NCBI GenBank assembly: GCA_029204225.1
Contig: CM055093.1
Location: forward strand, 27,251,566 to 27,315,565
Direction of reading: 5' to 3'
Origin: Diphasiastrum complanatum
Lineage: Eukaryota; Streptophyta; Lycopodiopsida; Lycopodiales; Lycopodiaceae
DNA length: 64,000 nucleotides
Shown in pieces: positions 34,862 through 46,639 of the stretch. A program made the position numbers and the translations under genes. Positions within the stretch are counted from its first letter, which is position 1, and every line of letters starts with the position of its first letter. The notes beneath the pieces were generated by a model, which saw only the letters and a list, made by a program, of their open reading frames with translations, did not search any database and was not told the DNA's origin.

Positions 34862-36304
34862 CTATAGAGAAAATAGTAATTATTCTTCCACAAAGAACAT
34901 GATGAAAGTCTGAAAAAAATCAAACTAATATCAATGTCTTCAATCGGGTTTGTATATGATCTATGTACTAATAGAACATTATTTTCTCTTATTGAATATG
35001 CATGTGGAAATAATATGTGGAATTAAGAGACAATTTTAGACAATTTTAGATAGACAGAAACTATTGATCAAAAACAAATTTATAATTCTGAATCGGAATC
35101 ATCAATATACATATCTTGCTGTCTTATCTCGCTATTGTGTCTCTGATTGAGTAAGTGAGTTACAACGAGTAGTGCACATGTATTTATATTGCTACGGGAC
35201 AGGTCTTTTGGCCTTTTAATGTTGTAACAGTAGATATCTAATTGTTTACGATAGTTGATATTCAAATAAACGCTCTATTTTCAGGGTAGAATAAATTATA
35301 TTCATGAATTATTCGCGACAGTCCATCTCTTCATCTCAGCTTCGTGTTTCGCAAATTGTTTGCAACACTTGTCTCTTCGCGATATTTTTGTCTTTCGCAA
35401 ATTGTTTGCGATAGATGACAATTCTTGAGCTTGAAGAAGAACAAGAAGATTTTGCGAATTGTTCGCAACAATTTCACGACATCTGAGGTTTGAACTAGAA
35501 ACAAAATATTTCACGACAAGATTCTATTCGTGAATCTTTTGAGCTTCAATAAGAAAGCCACGAGGTTCTACAAGAAACTGTTTCGTGAATCTTTCGAGTT
35601 GACTACAAGATAAATTTTGCAAATCCTTCGAGATTGATCATGAATAGAAATGTTTCAAGTTCACGTTCGTTTCTATCTCATCCTTTGTCAAGTAAACTGC
35701 GCACTTTATTAGTAGAATTGAGATCTGTCCGATCAAGTGTGTTACATTATTGTTCACAACAGTTTCGAGTTTTTAGCCTTTGTCAATTAGACTGTGCACT
35801 TTGTTGGTAGAACCGAGATTTGTCTGTTGAGGTATTATACAGGTTCCTGGTCATTGATTGCTGATAAGCGGTGGAAATTGGCTATAAACAGTCTATCTAA
35901 ATAAATGAACTGAACTGTCACTTCTGTAGAAATGAACTAAAATAACCACAGACGACACTGTCGCAAAAAGGCGATAGTGTTGGAATTTGCAAAAAACCCG
36001 ACAATGTCTTAAAATCTCATTTAGGAATGCCCCACACTTTGCCAGAGTCATTTCCTTAACATTTGAGGCTCTTTGAAAAAATGCAAAAAATGCAACTCTG
36101 CATATTTACTCGCAATTCTCGACAGGCGAAAAAGACGAAAAAGGTGACACTATTGTCAAACTTCGTGTATTTTTGTAGACTGTGTAAAACCACTTGTAAT
36201 TTTACAGACTGTGTAAAAACATGGAAAAATCCACATAACTGAATAAACAATGGATGAAGATTAAAACCGATTAGTCGATTAGTAAGAAGAAGAATAATCC
36301 AACA
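34862..36304 (-). repeat. LTR region between copia A and copia B
   Basis: The right edge is set by the end of element B: a purine tract on the minus strand followed by TGTTGGATTATTC at 36304. The left edge is set by the primer site of element A at 34861. A minus-strand TATAAATA lies at 35181-35188. It is either one 1.44-kb LTR shared by both elements or two partial LTRs. No internal border is obvious to me. It contains palindromic TTCGCAAA-type words (35340-35475). Confidence 0.55.
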
Positions 36305-36311
36305 CTCTTCC

Positions 36312-37163
36312 TTAATCTGAATCCTTGAATGCCTTGACCTTCAAACTTAGTTCTACACAGAATCTTCTGTGTGCTTCCAAACTTAATGCTTTGGTAAAAT
36401 TATCTACTATCATATCTTGCATTCTACAGTACTGCAATCTTACCTCTTCGTTGAGAACTTTGCTTATGATGAAATGATGCTTCAATTCGATGTGCTTACT
36501 CCTAGAATGAAATCTAGGGTTGGCTGATAAAGCAATGGCACTTTGATTATCACATAATAATGTCGTCGGAGCATATTGATTCAGACCAATATCTGAGAGT
36601 AAGTTCTTCAACCAAATTGCTTCCCTTGTAGCTTGAGAGGCTGCAATATACTCTGATTTAGTGGAAGATAGAGCTATCAAAGATTGCTTGCGACTGTTCC
36701 AGAAAATTGGACCATTGTTGAGGAAGAATGTAAATCTAGAAGTGGATTTACGAGTGTCTACATCTCTTGCCCAACTTGCATCTGTGTAACCACTGAGTAA
36801 ATTGAGTTTGTCATTGCCGACTACTCCATAACAAATGCAAAAGTCCATAGTAGCTCGAAGATATCTCATGACTTTGATAAGAGCCTTCCAATGTGTTATA
36901 CCAAGCTTAGTCATAAACTGACTGAGAAAGCTGACTGCAAAAGCTATGTTTGGCCTAATAGAGATCATGGCGTACATAAGAGATCCTATAATAGAATGGT
37001 AGGGATACTCACGCATCTGTTGCTTCCCATGATTTGTTTTCAGACACTGGTCCTTTGACAATTTGAGACCTAGTTCCATTGGTGAGAGAGTTAACTTGCA
37101 ATTCATCAGATTATATCTGACTAACATACTGTAGATATACATCTGTTGTGTAATGTAGACCAA
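36312..37163 (-). pseudogene. copia B RT thumb and RNase H
   Basis: An open 283-codon stretch to the natural stop of the polyprotein. The thumb has RPNIAFAVSFLSQFM. The RNase H catalytic residues appear in order: YTDASWARD, STKSEYIA, LLCDNQSAI and MIVDNFTKAL. This domain looks intact, but it is separated from RT by frameshifts upstream. Confidence 0.88.
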
Positions 37164-37280
37164 CTTCTATTTTTTGTCTTTGTGGATTTGAATAGCAAGG
37201 CAGAAATGAGCTTCGCCCAGATCAGTCATGTCAAATTTGGAAGATAACATTGTCTTGGCTTCTTTTATCTGATCGGTACT

Positions 37281-38100
37281 ATTGCTGAAAAGCAATGTAT
37301 CATCCACGTATAAAGTGATAATGATAAAAGACTGCTGCACTGTTTTGAAGTAAACATTTGAATATGAAGAGCTAGGTGTGTAGTCGTGATCAATAAGGAA
37401 AGTATTGATCCATTGAAATCATGCTCGAGCAGATTGCTTCAGACCATAAAGTGTCTTATGGAGTTTATACACATGATTGTGTTTGCCCTTGATAATATAA
37501 CCTTCGGGTTGCACCATGTAAATGTCTTCTTCGATAACTCCATTGAGATATGTTGTCTGTACATCCATTTGATGTATTTCCAAATCTGCTGCAGTGGCAA
37601 ATAATAGCAAAAGTTGAATAGAAAAATGCTTGACTACTGGACTAAAGGTCTCAATGTAATTGACGTTGTATACCTAAGAATATCCTCTGGTGACAAGTCG
37701 TGCCTTTCTTCTGTTGATGCCTCCATCTGCGTTGTACTTGACTTTGGAAAACCATTTGTAATAAATTGTGTCTGCTAGCAGGTAATTTGACAACTGTCCA
37801 TGTCTGGTTCTTGATAAGAGATGAATACTCTTTATCCATAGTTTCTTTCTAGAGATGTGAATCAAGCCGATTGAGTGCCTCTTGGATAGACGTCAGTTCC
37901 TGAACAAGATAAGCTGCAGCCTTGTCAATATAACGGTTAGGTGGTCTGCTAGTTCTTGAAGATCTTCTGGGTAATAGAGGAAGTTGATCATTTTGATCAT
38001 ACTGTAGTTGTTGAAATGCAACATCATCATCTTTAGATTCGTCGTTGATTTGTTGTTCGTGGGAAGTAGAAGAGCTTGGACCTTCAATGGGAATAGTCAA
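37281..38100 (-). pseudogene. copia B reverse transcriptase
   Basis: RT is scattered over three frames. Visible pieces are MDKEYSSLIKNQTWTVV (37839), KARLVTRGYS (about 37680), MDVQTTYLNG and LYGLKQSARA (37610-37419), and the catalytic YVDD at 37299-37310. Several frameshifts make it inactive. Confidence 0.8.
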
Positions 38101-38297
38101 CTGAAGAACTAGAAAGTTTAATGCGTCATGAAAATTTGATAGGTCGGCTACATGGGGACTACCCTTCCTTTGAAGTCTTTAAACTGATCTTCAATGAAGA
38201 TGACAGCCCGACTAGTGAATATCTTTGACTCGATGGGATCGAACAACTTGTAGGTTTGATCTGAAGTAGTGTAGCTGATGAAAATACATTTGATACA

Positions 38298-39056
38298 CTA
38301 GAAGTCGAGCTTCTTCCTGAGATCACAAGGTATCTGCACAAAAGCAGTACATCCAAAAACTTGTAAGTTTGATAAAAAAAGGTTTGGTACTTGTCCAAAT
38401 TTCAAATGGTGTTTTGTCTGAGAGGCCTTTAGTAGGACATGTGTTCTGAATATAGGTTGCTGTTGAAACAACTTCAGCCCAGAAGCTAAGCACTTCGGAA
38501 GTGCCACATGTGATAACATGCACTTTGCCGATTCAACTAAGGTTCTGTTCTTCCTCTCAACAAGACCATTTGAATGAGGCGAATAGGAGGTGATGTATTG
38601 TTGTTCAATGCCGTTGTTAAGGCAATACTCCTTGAATTCGTTGGAGATGTATTCTCCTCTGTTATCTGACCTCAATGCTTTGATTCGTTTGCCAATTTGA
38701 TTTTCATCATGCTCTTTGAGTTGTTTGAATTTGATGAAAGTCTCTGATTTCTGTTTAATGGAATAAACAATTGTTCTTCTGGAGAATTCATCAACAAAGG
38801 TAATGAAATACTTTGCATCTAACAATGAAGGAGTTTGCATAGGTCCACATATATCTGTATGAACAACATCTAACAGACCTTTTGTTGCGTGCATATGGTT
38901 TGGTCTAAAAGGAATTCTAGCCTGCTTTTTAAAGATGCAGCTATGACAGACAATGAGATTGACCTTACCAGAAAGATAGTCAAGATCAAGAACCATGGAT
39001 TGTATGGACATGCTCAAAAAAATGCATAATTCAAGTGTCCTAAGCAATGATGTCAT
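38298..39056 (-). pseudogene. copia B integrase
   Basis: A 252-codon open stretch. The zinc-binding CHSCIFKK lies near its start, and the DDE triad appears as VHTDICGP, LRSDNRGEY and GLVERKNRT. The post-integrase FGCTAFVQIP motif marks the junction toward RT. The gag-pre-integrase part upstream is frameshifted. Confidence 0.85.
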
Positions 39057-39139
39057 AGTAATGCTTTATTGACTAGAACAGAGGTTTTCAAGGCTTGACT
39101 AGACTCAGAATAGCAATGTGCCAATCTGTATAAGTAACT

Positions 39140-40402
39140 CTACCTCTTGCCGAGTACAAGGATCTTATTACTCCTATCGATAATTTTGCATTGATCAGAT
39201 TCAAATTCTACCTTATGACCTAAATCTGTAATTCTACTTACTGATAACAGATTTGTAGAGATTTTAGAAACATATAAGACCTTTGATAGTAATTTGAATT
39301 GATCATGTTGAAATCGCAATCTTACAGTACCTTCACCTTCAATAGTGTGAGTACTATTGTCACCAAGATGAACAAATTTCTTTATGCTGTAAGGTGTGTA
39401 GGAGTTGAAAATCTCACGTTGATTGGTCATGTGTTGAGTTGCTCCATAATCCAAAAACCATGAATCATCCAAAACTGTGCTTTGATCTTTGACCATGAAT
39501 GCACCTTCGTCCACTTCGATTTGGGGAGATGATGAAACTATGTTTGCTTGTTGATCAAGTTTCTTGGCTGCATTCTTCACTTGGAGAATTCGGCAATCCT
39601 TGATCTCATGGTTATTGTGCTTGCAATACATGCAAAATATCTTCTTCTTTAATTGTGGATCTGATGATTGTGCTTGACTTTGAGTCTGTTTTTGATTCGT
39701 TGCAGTCTTTTTGGAGCTTTTCTGCTTGTGTCGCTTACAGCCTTTGTTGACATACAGAGCCTGAGAGGAGGAAGTAGACAAAGTGTCTTGACTTCTTTGA
39801 TTGTCTTCTTGTAGCAACATAGTGATAACTCTAGTAAGAGCTAGATCTGAGTGTGTCGATACAATCATTACCTAGTTCTCATATGTAGAGGGCAAGCTTG
39901 AAAGCAATGTCATAATTGCGTCTTGATCATCTATGACTGATCTGACAGTGGCCATCTGTTGCAAGAGATTTTTAAACTCGTTAATGTGACTCTGAAGAGA
40001 ATCACCACTAGACATCTTGAAAGCGAAGAATTCCCTACGTAAATGTAACTTAGTAGTTATGTCCCTCATGTCATATAGTGAGTTCAGGATGTCCCAAACG
40101 TCTCTTGACGTTTTAGCTTTAGCTATGTGTCCAATTTGTGTATCTAATATATTGAGGATAATAAGCACGAAAGCTTTACCGTCCTTTGATTTTCACTTTA
40201 AGTCTTATCTAGGCGAAATCCGATCCATGCCTATGTGCATAATTACATGGCTAGCCTTGCTCTTCACAACATTGTAGTTGGCCTTGTCACAAGCATGGAT
40301 CAAAAGATTGCAGTTGGCCTTGTCACAAATAATGAGTAGGGAATTAATTAGACCTATCTTGAATTTATACATCATCGAAATGGCTGGAACCACCGGCGCC
40401 AT
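39140..40402 (-). pseudogene. copia B gag and protease
   Basis: Gag begins near 40402 and is open over 40168-39872 (includes DIWDILNSLYD-type sequence and LLSSLPSTYEN), with a stop before 39868. The next 242 codons contain an intact knuckle CMYCKHNNHEIKDC. The protease follows, with WFLDYGATQHMT where the usual motif is D-S/T-G. The Tyr in place of Ser/Thr next to the catalytic Asp would probably cripple the enzyme. Confidence 0.8.
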
Positions 40403-40468
40403 AGATCACCATCATATTTATGACAGAGTTCTAAAAATCCAAATAAGTGTTATACAACTAATTATAAG

Positions 40469-41038
40469 CTAGGGTTTAACAATATTGTTTGTCAAAAAAA
40501 TTTGGTTTAATTTATATTGCATTCCTAAATTTGAGAGACTACTTGCACTAATACGAATAGACTGTAAGACTGATTGCATTTGCACTAGTTCTGATTTGAT
40601 ATTGATTGCTATCTTCTGTAATGATTCATTATTTTTTTTAAGTTGTTCATTTTCTTCTAACATCTTTTGGAGATGACAATCTCTATTCTGACAATAAGAG
40701 GATATCCGAATTAACTCACCTTTTAAAAAGTGAACTTTATTCATATAAAGTTGTTTTCCATGGTTTTGCAATCTTTCACAATATCCTAGTAATCCACTAT
40801 GCCCATTGCATATCCATGTAACTAAATGAGTTATTGAAGAGAATGTGGGATGTGTCAAAGTGCTTGGATCTTGTGGATATAATGTTCCATCTGTCCACAA
40901 ATCCACGTTTTTCTTTCCTTCTACCCTGTAACGAGAACGATCTTCAGCAGATATTTGAACTCCTTTGCCTCCTCTTTTCTGCAAAGGTGTCAAATCAATA
41001 GGGATATCCACATGTAGATGATATAATGTCATCATCAA
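40469..41038 (-). pseudogene. transposase-like family, first exon, copy 1
   Basis: An open 189-codon stretch starts LYHLHVD, with RYRVEGKKNVDLW, GTLYPQDPSTL and GHSGLLGY, then a coiled coil of about 50 residues (LQKMLEENEQLKKNNESLQ). It is a paralogue of the first exon at 57377-56761. The sequence upstream of both copies also shares passages (GGGAATATTTT, CCTACATGGCATTTCTTA). The remaining exons are missing, and the copy ends next to copia B. Family assignment rests on the longer copy. Confidence 0.55.
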
Positions 41039-41998
41039 AAAAATAATAGAGTAATCAGTTGCATCAACGTACTATGACCAGATTCTATGAAGCAAAATAA
41101 AATACTCATCTTTGACTATATTATATACTATGTATGATCAATCCAATCTCCATGCTTGTATGCTTGATTCAAATTTAGAAATGCCACTCATTTTTTCATT
41201 CCAGTAGGTAGTTGCGCTCATATTTCCGTTCTCGTGGAAGGAATGCATATGTTAACATTTTGCAATTTTTCCTGATTCGAATTTGGGGATGGCGGTCATA
41301 TTCTAGATCCAGTGAAAATATTGCCCTTTTCGTAACCAATGGAGGGAATATTTTTGAATTAAGTCAAGTTATATTGCGAACTGTTAACAGTTCTTAACTG
41401 TGACTATAGACACTGTGGTTAGATCATTGGGAGTTGGGGAGGCCTTGGGAGTGGTGCGGGCAAGCAAATAAACAATATTGTTTTATTTATTTTGATATTT
41501 TTGTATATCCTACATGGCATTTCTTAAAGGGTCTTTTTGATATTGAGAACTCCTCTAATGTGGAGCATTATGCTCCTTATTTAGGGCTCTATTTACTACT
41601 CGATGTATATATTGTATATTTATGCATAAAATGCTAGTACAAGCCCATGAAGACTTTCTAAAATAAGACTTTGTGATCATAAAGTACCTAAACATTCCAG
41701 TCATAAACTAGATCACAAAATAGACTCAATAATAAATGATCATGAAATATTTATACAAATTGGGTATCAATTTCGGATAGGCATTTAAAATTCCAAGCCC
41801 CTATGGTATCAATTTTGGCGGTTATTGAAAACTTTAATATAGCATATTTGGATATTGATACCCAAATTGATAACCTTGGGTATAAAATCAAAACTAAAAT
41901 CAATATATTCATAACAATGGAATGACAATTGGGGCGAGCATATCTCCAACGAGGGACATCTTTGGTGGTTGGGCCCCACCCTCATCTAAGGGTGATCA
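41039..41998. other. intergenic, partly shared upstream of transposase-like copy
   Basis: AT-rich with no gene recognised. About 41.2-41.56 kb shares short collinear passages with 57.5-57.72 kb, which lies upstream of the second transposase-like copy, so it belongs to the same duplicated or mobile unit. Nothing was recognised from 41640 to 41998. Confidence 0.5.
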
Positions 41999-42116
41999 TG
42001 GAGAGCTCTAGATGATGTGGAATTCGGGTTAAGGGTTATGGAGAGCTCTAGATGATGTGGAATTTAGGTTAAAGGTTGTGGAGAGATCTAGATGATGTGG
42101 AATTTGGGTTAGGTCC
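41999..42116 (+). repeat. 40-bp direct repeat, three copies
   Basis: Copies start at 41999, 42039 and 42079, with the common core GAGAGCTCTAGATGATGTGG. They lie about 0.9 kb upstream of the lipase start codon, so they could be promoter sequence. Confidence 0.85.
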
Positions 42117-42485
42117 AAGAGTACTAATATGAGGTAGCTCTCAAGATCATTGTTAAATATAATAAAGGACTAGGAACTCTTCACCACCATGGGATATTCT
42201 TGGGACCCAAATGTGCAGGTGGACCCAAATTTGCAGATGCTGATGGTGGATGGAGGTGAAGTTGCTGTTGGAAAGACGAGTTCTACCAAAAGGCAAGCAT
42301 CAATTCTTTTTTGCATTGAAGGGGCCGAAATTTTCATTGGATTTCATTTCGACTTTTGATGGTTTCTCAACGAAGTTGAGAGAGAGAGAGCATTCGAGAG
42401 AGCTCTAAAAGCTACTGTCTGCGACCTCCTTTCGTTTCCTAGCCATCTCTATCTCCATCTCCATGTCTCTATCTTGCCGGCTTGT

Positions 42486-42569
42486 TCTTTCAGCTCCTGT
42501 GACTCTCCACCAGTCTTTCAGCTCCTGTGATTCTCTACCAGTCTTTCAGCTCCTATGATTCTCCACCAG
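42486..42569 (+). repeat. 28-bp direct repeat, three copies
   Basis: Copies start at 42486, 42514 and 42542, with the core TCTTTCAGCTCCTGTGA. They lie in the probable promoter or 5' leader of the lipase gene. Confidence 0.85.
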
Positions 42570-42606
42570 TTTTTCCATGCTTTTTGTTTTTCGACTGATT
42601 TCCCGT

Positions 42607-42660
42607 CATTCGTCTTAGAAGCGTCATCAACCACATTCGTCTTAGAAGCTTCATCAAACA
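42607..42660 (+). repeat. 27-bp direct repeat, two copies
   Basis: CATTCGTCTTAGAAGC begins copies at 42607 and 42634, just downstream of the 28-bp repeats. Confidence 0.8.
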
Positions 42661-43024
42661 CGATCCAGTCCTGTAGGTCAATATTTCAGCAATGATACTG
42701 AGCTTGATCCGAAGATTCGCAAGGTTCAACAAATCAACTTCACTGATTATACTGCATCTAGTTCTGTTTGCTTGACATCAGTAATAGAAAATCGATGCGG
42801 AAGGCAACAGATGTAATAAGTTTCCTAGTTTATGTGATGAAAGACGCTGCATGCAACTAACTGATCGAGAATATTTTTTAGCTATTCGTAACTTGAATTT
42901 GACCACATTTGTCAGAGCAGCTCACGCAACTAAACACTTTTGATCAATGGTCTGAACACTGTGAACTGTTGTTCATTCCAGAAATTGATACGATCGAGTC
43001 CATTTGCTTCGGTTGCTTATACAG

Positions 43025-45277
43025 ATGGAGCTGTCATCGACTCTCAAATATGAAGAGGTACTTATAAGCTGGTGCTCAAGCAGTTAGTTAACTTCTACTG
43101 CGCTAAGAGTTGAACTGTTAAGTTTGGTTGGAGCTTGTTTATTTCTCAATGTATAGAAATCAGGCGTTTGGATAATGCTACCAGTATTTTGTTTATTTGC
43201 TGGTCATACTAGTAGCGCCTCATCTTTGGCATCAATTGTGATCATGAAATTTGTTTTGTAGGACTATATTAAGAATTCTAGAGGGATGAGACTGTTCACT
43301 TGCAGCTGGATTCCTGCCAACCAGGACATCAAAGCCCTCGTGTTTCTATGTCACGGTAGTTAGCAAATTTTACACATTTTTTGGTGAATTGCTCACCTGA
43401 TTTGATTAGTGATGTTGTCGGACGTAGGAAGCTTTGTTTGTATAAACTTACCACTGCCGTTCCAGTATAAGTTTCTAGAAATCCGATATTTCTTTTGATT
43501 CATGACATGGCTAAAAAAAATCGGAAGGTCGTCGATTGCTAATGGTTTTTTGGTATGGCAGGATACGCAGTTGAGTGCAGCATCTTCATGAAGGGTACTT
43601 ACAAATCATTTCTTCCACCAAATTTAGCTCCCGTGAGAAACGATCAGTTTGAGAGTATCTTATAGCTTAGCCCGATAAATTCTCTAGAGGGTGTTATGAG
43701 AAGCAGTTCTTGCTCGATGGGTTCGACTCCAGTGCTGTGGCACTGAGATAGATTAGCACGAAGCTTGTGCTTGTATTCCTTCCATTGTATCGTCACACAT
43801 TTGTCGATCTCGTCTAAATATTAAGGTTTTCCTTTGCGCGTGACAGGAGCGGGAGTAAGGCTTGCAGAAGCCGGATATGCAGTATTTGGTATTGACTACG
43901 AAGGTCATGGAAAATCTGATGGCACACGATGTTACATTCAGAACTTTGAAAGTATTATTGACGACATTATAGCATTTTTCAAATCCGTTAGAGGTATCAT
44001 ACCACGTGCTAGAATGTTTGTCTTTATTTAGCTGTTGGATCCGATTTTTGTGATCTAATATTTTAGAAAGAATTTTTCGCTAAAATCAGATCAAACGCTT
44101 GAATTGTGTTGATAAGAATAGAGCTTTAGCTCTGGCTTTCAGAGCTAACAAGTGATCTCGTGCCTTCAGAGCGTTCGGAATATCAAAGCAAAGCAAGATT
44201 TTTGTATGGGGAGTCTATGGGAGGTTGTGTAGCGCTTCACGTTCACAGAAAAGAACCCACAAGCTGGAGTGGTGCAGTCCTAGTAGCTCCGATGTGCAAG
44301 GTATGGCAGCTATAGCTTATATCTCTCTAGGTAATGGGATGCCTACCGTGAAGCTATTAACTTTGATCTTAAAGCTCTAGAAGTTAAGTTTTTGCAAAGC
44401 TACCAAAACTACTTTATTTTGAAACTGTATCTGTAGATTTCAGAAAACATGAAGCCACATCCGCTCGTTATCAGAGTTTTGACGGCTCTTTCCCCGTTAA
44501 TTGGAACGTGGAGGATTGTACCCACAAAAGATGTAATTGAAATGGCCTACAAGGATCCCATAAAGAGAGAAAAGGTATAGTCTACTTGACCTCGATAAGC
44601 ATCGTTAAGTCCTGTCGAGAATCTGGTATGTGTCATTTACAATCAGAGTAGCATCAACTTGTTTGCTAAAAGGAAACCACCTAAGACTGGTTAACATAGA
44701 ATTCTTACGTTATTTCTATATCCATAGATTAGGGAAAATTCTCTTATATACCAAGGCTGGCCTCGCGTGAAGACGGCTTTGGAGATGGCCCAGGCAAGCC
44801 TAAGTATTGAGCAAAGATTTGACGAGGTATAGCCCAACTTTCAAGTTACAGTTATCATGCAAAGAGAAGTAAAAGTCAGGCACGAGTTTAGGATCCTTAT
44901 CCTTATGTTACAAGTTCTACTTGTGTTGAGATTCCATTAATTTTGATCTCAAGTCTGCTGTTTTGTTGTTGCAGGTGACACTACCATTTCTTATTTTGCA
45001 CGGCGACGCAGATAGAGTGACTGACCCAGAGTGTAGTAAGCAACTACATAGTGCCGCTAAGAGCTTTGACAAGGAACTAAAACTTTATCCAGGCATGTGG
45101 CATGGTCTGCTTGTAGCCGAACCAGATAAGAATGTTGAAATCGTCTTCAACGACATAGTTTCGTGGTTGGACAAGAGGATTCCTGCACGAAGCTCAAATG
45201 GTGATGAATTATTGAAATATTCTATTGTAAATGTTTCTCAATATGACAATTCTCAGACAAAGACGAGGTCCATGTGA
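43025..45277 (+). CDS. monoacylglycerol lipase / caffeoylshikimate esterase-like serine hydrolase
   Basis: Eight exons with GT-AG borders give an unbroken 325-residue protein: 43025-43057, 43262-43355, 43562-43594, 43847-43993, 44170-44300, 44437-44574, 44728-44826 and 44975-45277. That length is normal for plant alpha/beta-hydrolases of this group. They cleave monoacylglycerols or, in the CSE branch, caffeoyl shikimate of the lignin pathway; sequence alone does not decide between them. Visible features are the oxyanion HG at 42-43, the nucleophile elbow GESMGG with Ser118, the Asp in DADRVTD (Asp238) and the His in PGMWHG (His268). MDYEGHG-type sequence is present as GIDYEGHG. No signal peptide or membrane segment is seen, so it is probably cytosolic or peripherally bound. 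The start was chosen because ELSSTLKYEE joins in frame to DYIKNSRG, matching the family's N-terminus; a longer leader exon is possible. It is the only intact gene in the window and is flanked by transposon debris. Confidence 0.93.
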
Positions 45278-45359
45278 ACTAGATGGCGTATAATTGCAAC
45301 ATTGTCCGATACTCCAACACGAAAGTTGATGCACTTTGCAATTATCAGCTGAGTGGTTT
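45278..45359 (+). other. 3' flank of lipase gene
   Basis: A short AT-rich stretch after the stop codon that probably includes the 3' UTR. No clear AATAAA signal was seen. Copia-derived sequence starts about 45400. Confidence 0.4.
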
Positions 45360-46041
45360 CCGATAAATTATCACCCATCTTTGTGCTAAAGAAGAAGGAT
45401 CAATTATTATGTCTTGAAAGCATTGTGATACCATCCATCATGACATACAACTCCGAAGCACGTGTACTTGGATCTGTTTGAACTTTGATACATGTATAAA
45501 TTCAATTGTTTAAGAAGTAGATGTGTGAAGAGCTTGACGATTTGTGGAATAGTAGTGACTAAGCTTATAAAAATAGCCACAACGTCTACCAAAGGCTAAC
45601 ATGTTTTGAGATTTGTCAATAATGGTGCAGCCTTCTATATCAAATTCTACCCTACGACTTGAATCAGTGATTTTGCTTATACAAAGTAGATTTTTGGTAA
45701 GGGTTTGGAACATGTAAGACATTGGACAACAAATTAATATCACCTATCTAAAATTCGACCCTGACTGTTCCTTCACCTTCAATGGAACGGGATGAGTTGT
45801 CTCCAAGTTGCACAACTCTAGAATGGGTAAAAGAATTGTAGCTTTGGAACCAGTCATGATGACGAGTCGTGTGTTGAGTTGCTCCAGAGTCTAAGTACAG
45901 GAATTGATATCCTGCGGATTTCCGACCTTGGTTATGAAGGCAACTTCATCTTCCTTGATGCGAGATCGAGTGACTGGTTGAGACAATATTTGCTTGTTGT
46001 TGGGACTGTTTTTTCTTGTCATTGTTGTATTTGAGTGTTCT

Positions 46042-46431
46042 TCAGTCCTTGATGAGATGGCCAGTCCTCTTACAATATTTGCAGAACAGCTTTTGCATTG
46101 GATGGAATGATGAAGAATTCGATCCTGAACCAGAATTCGATCCTGAACCAAAATTCGATCTAGAACCAAAATTTGATTCAAACTGCATGTTGCTCTTCTT
46201 ATCAGAACAATCTGATTTTGTGGATTTCTTTGATTTGAAATTTTTATTTTTCTTTGTATACAGAGCTTGAGGATCAAATCGTGAGCTTGAGGAGGATGCA
46301 TTTCTTTTGATCTCCTCTTGTAATAGCATCGAAATGACTCTAGATAGAGTGAGAGTGTGATGTTGTTGGGGTGAATTGGCCATTACCCAGGTTTCATAGA
46401 CTTCAGGAGGACTTGATAAAAGAGTCATCAC
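46042..46431 (-). pseudogene. copia C gag fragment
   Basis: Open for 129 codons: MMTLLSSPPEVYETWV, RVISMLLQEE, a basic stretch, then a Gly/Ser/Asn repeat and the knuckle CKYCKRTGHLIKD. The expected final Cys codon of the knuckle is TGA, which ends the frame. Confidence 0.75.
46115..46186 (-). repeat. 18-bp coding repeat in copia C gag
   Basis: Four 18-bp units (starts 46115, 46133, 46151, 46169), the first two identical and the others progressively diverged. They encode hexapeptides of the type FGSGSN in gag just before the zinc knuckle. Confidence 0.85.
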
Positions 46432-46639
46432 TACATTGGAATCTTCTATGATTGATCATGTTGCAGTCATCTGATCCATAAGACTTTTAATGTATTGAGA
46501 TGGATGGAAATGGTGTCTACATCAGACATTCTCAAAGTGAAGAATTTTTTCCTCAAATTCGGTGCGCCATACCTTGGTGCTACGTTCGGTGTCCCTTGAT
46601 GATAGGGATAAAAAGTCCGATAAGGACTCCTTTTCTGTT

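Larger units (their letters stand above)
36305..40402 (-). mobile_element. copia element B, nearly full coding region
   Basis: All copia domains occur in the normal order on the minus strand: gag, protease, integrase, RT and RNase H. The frame is broken at several points. The 3' purine tract and LTR start are at 36304-36316. The 5' LTR and primer site are not present; the gag start lies within 70 bp of an unrelated gene fragment. Confidence 0.85.
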
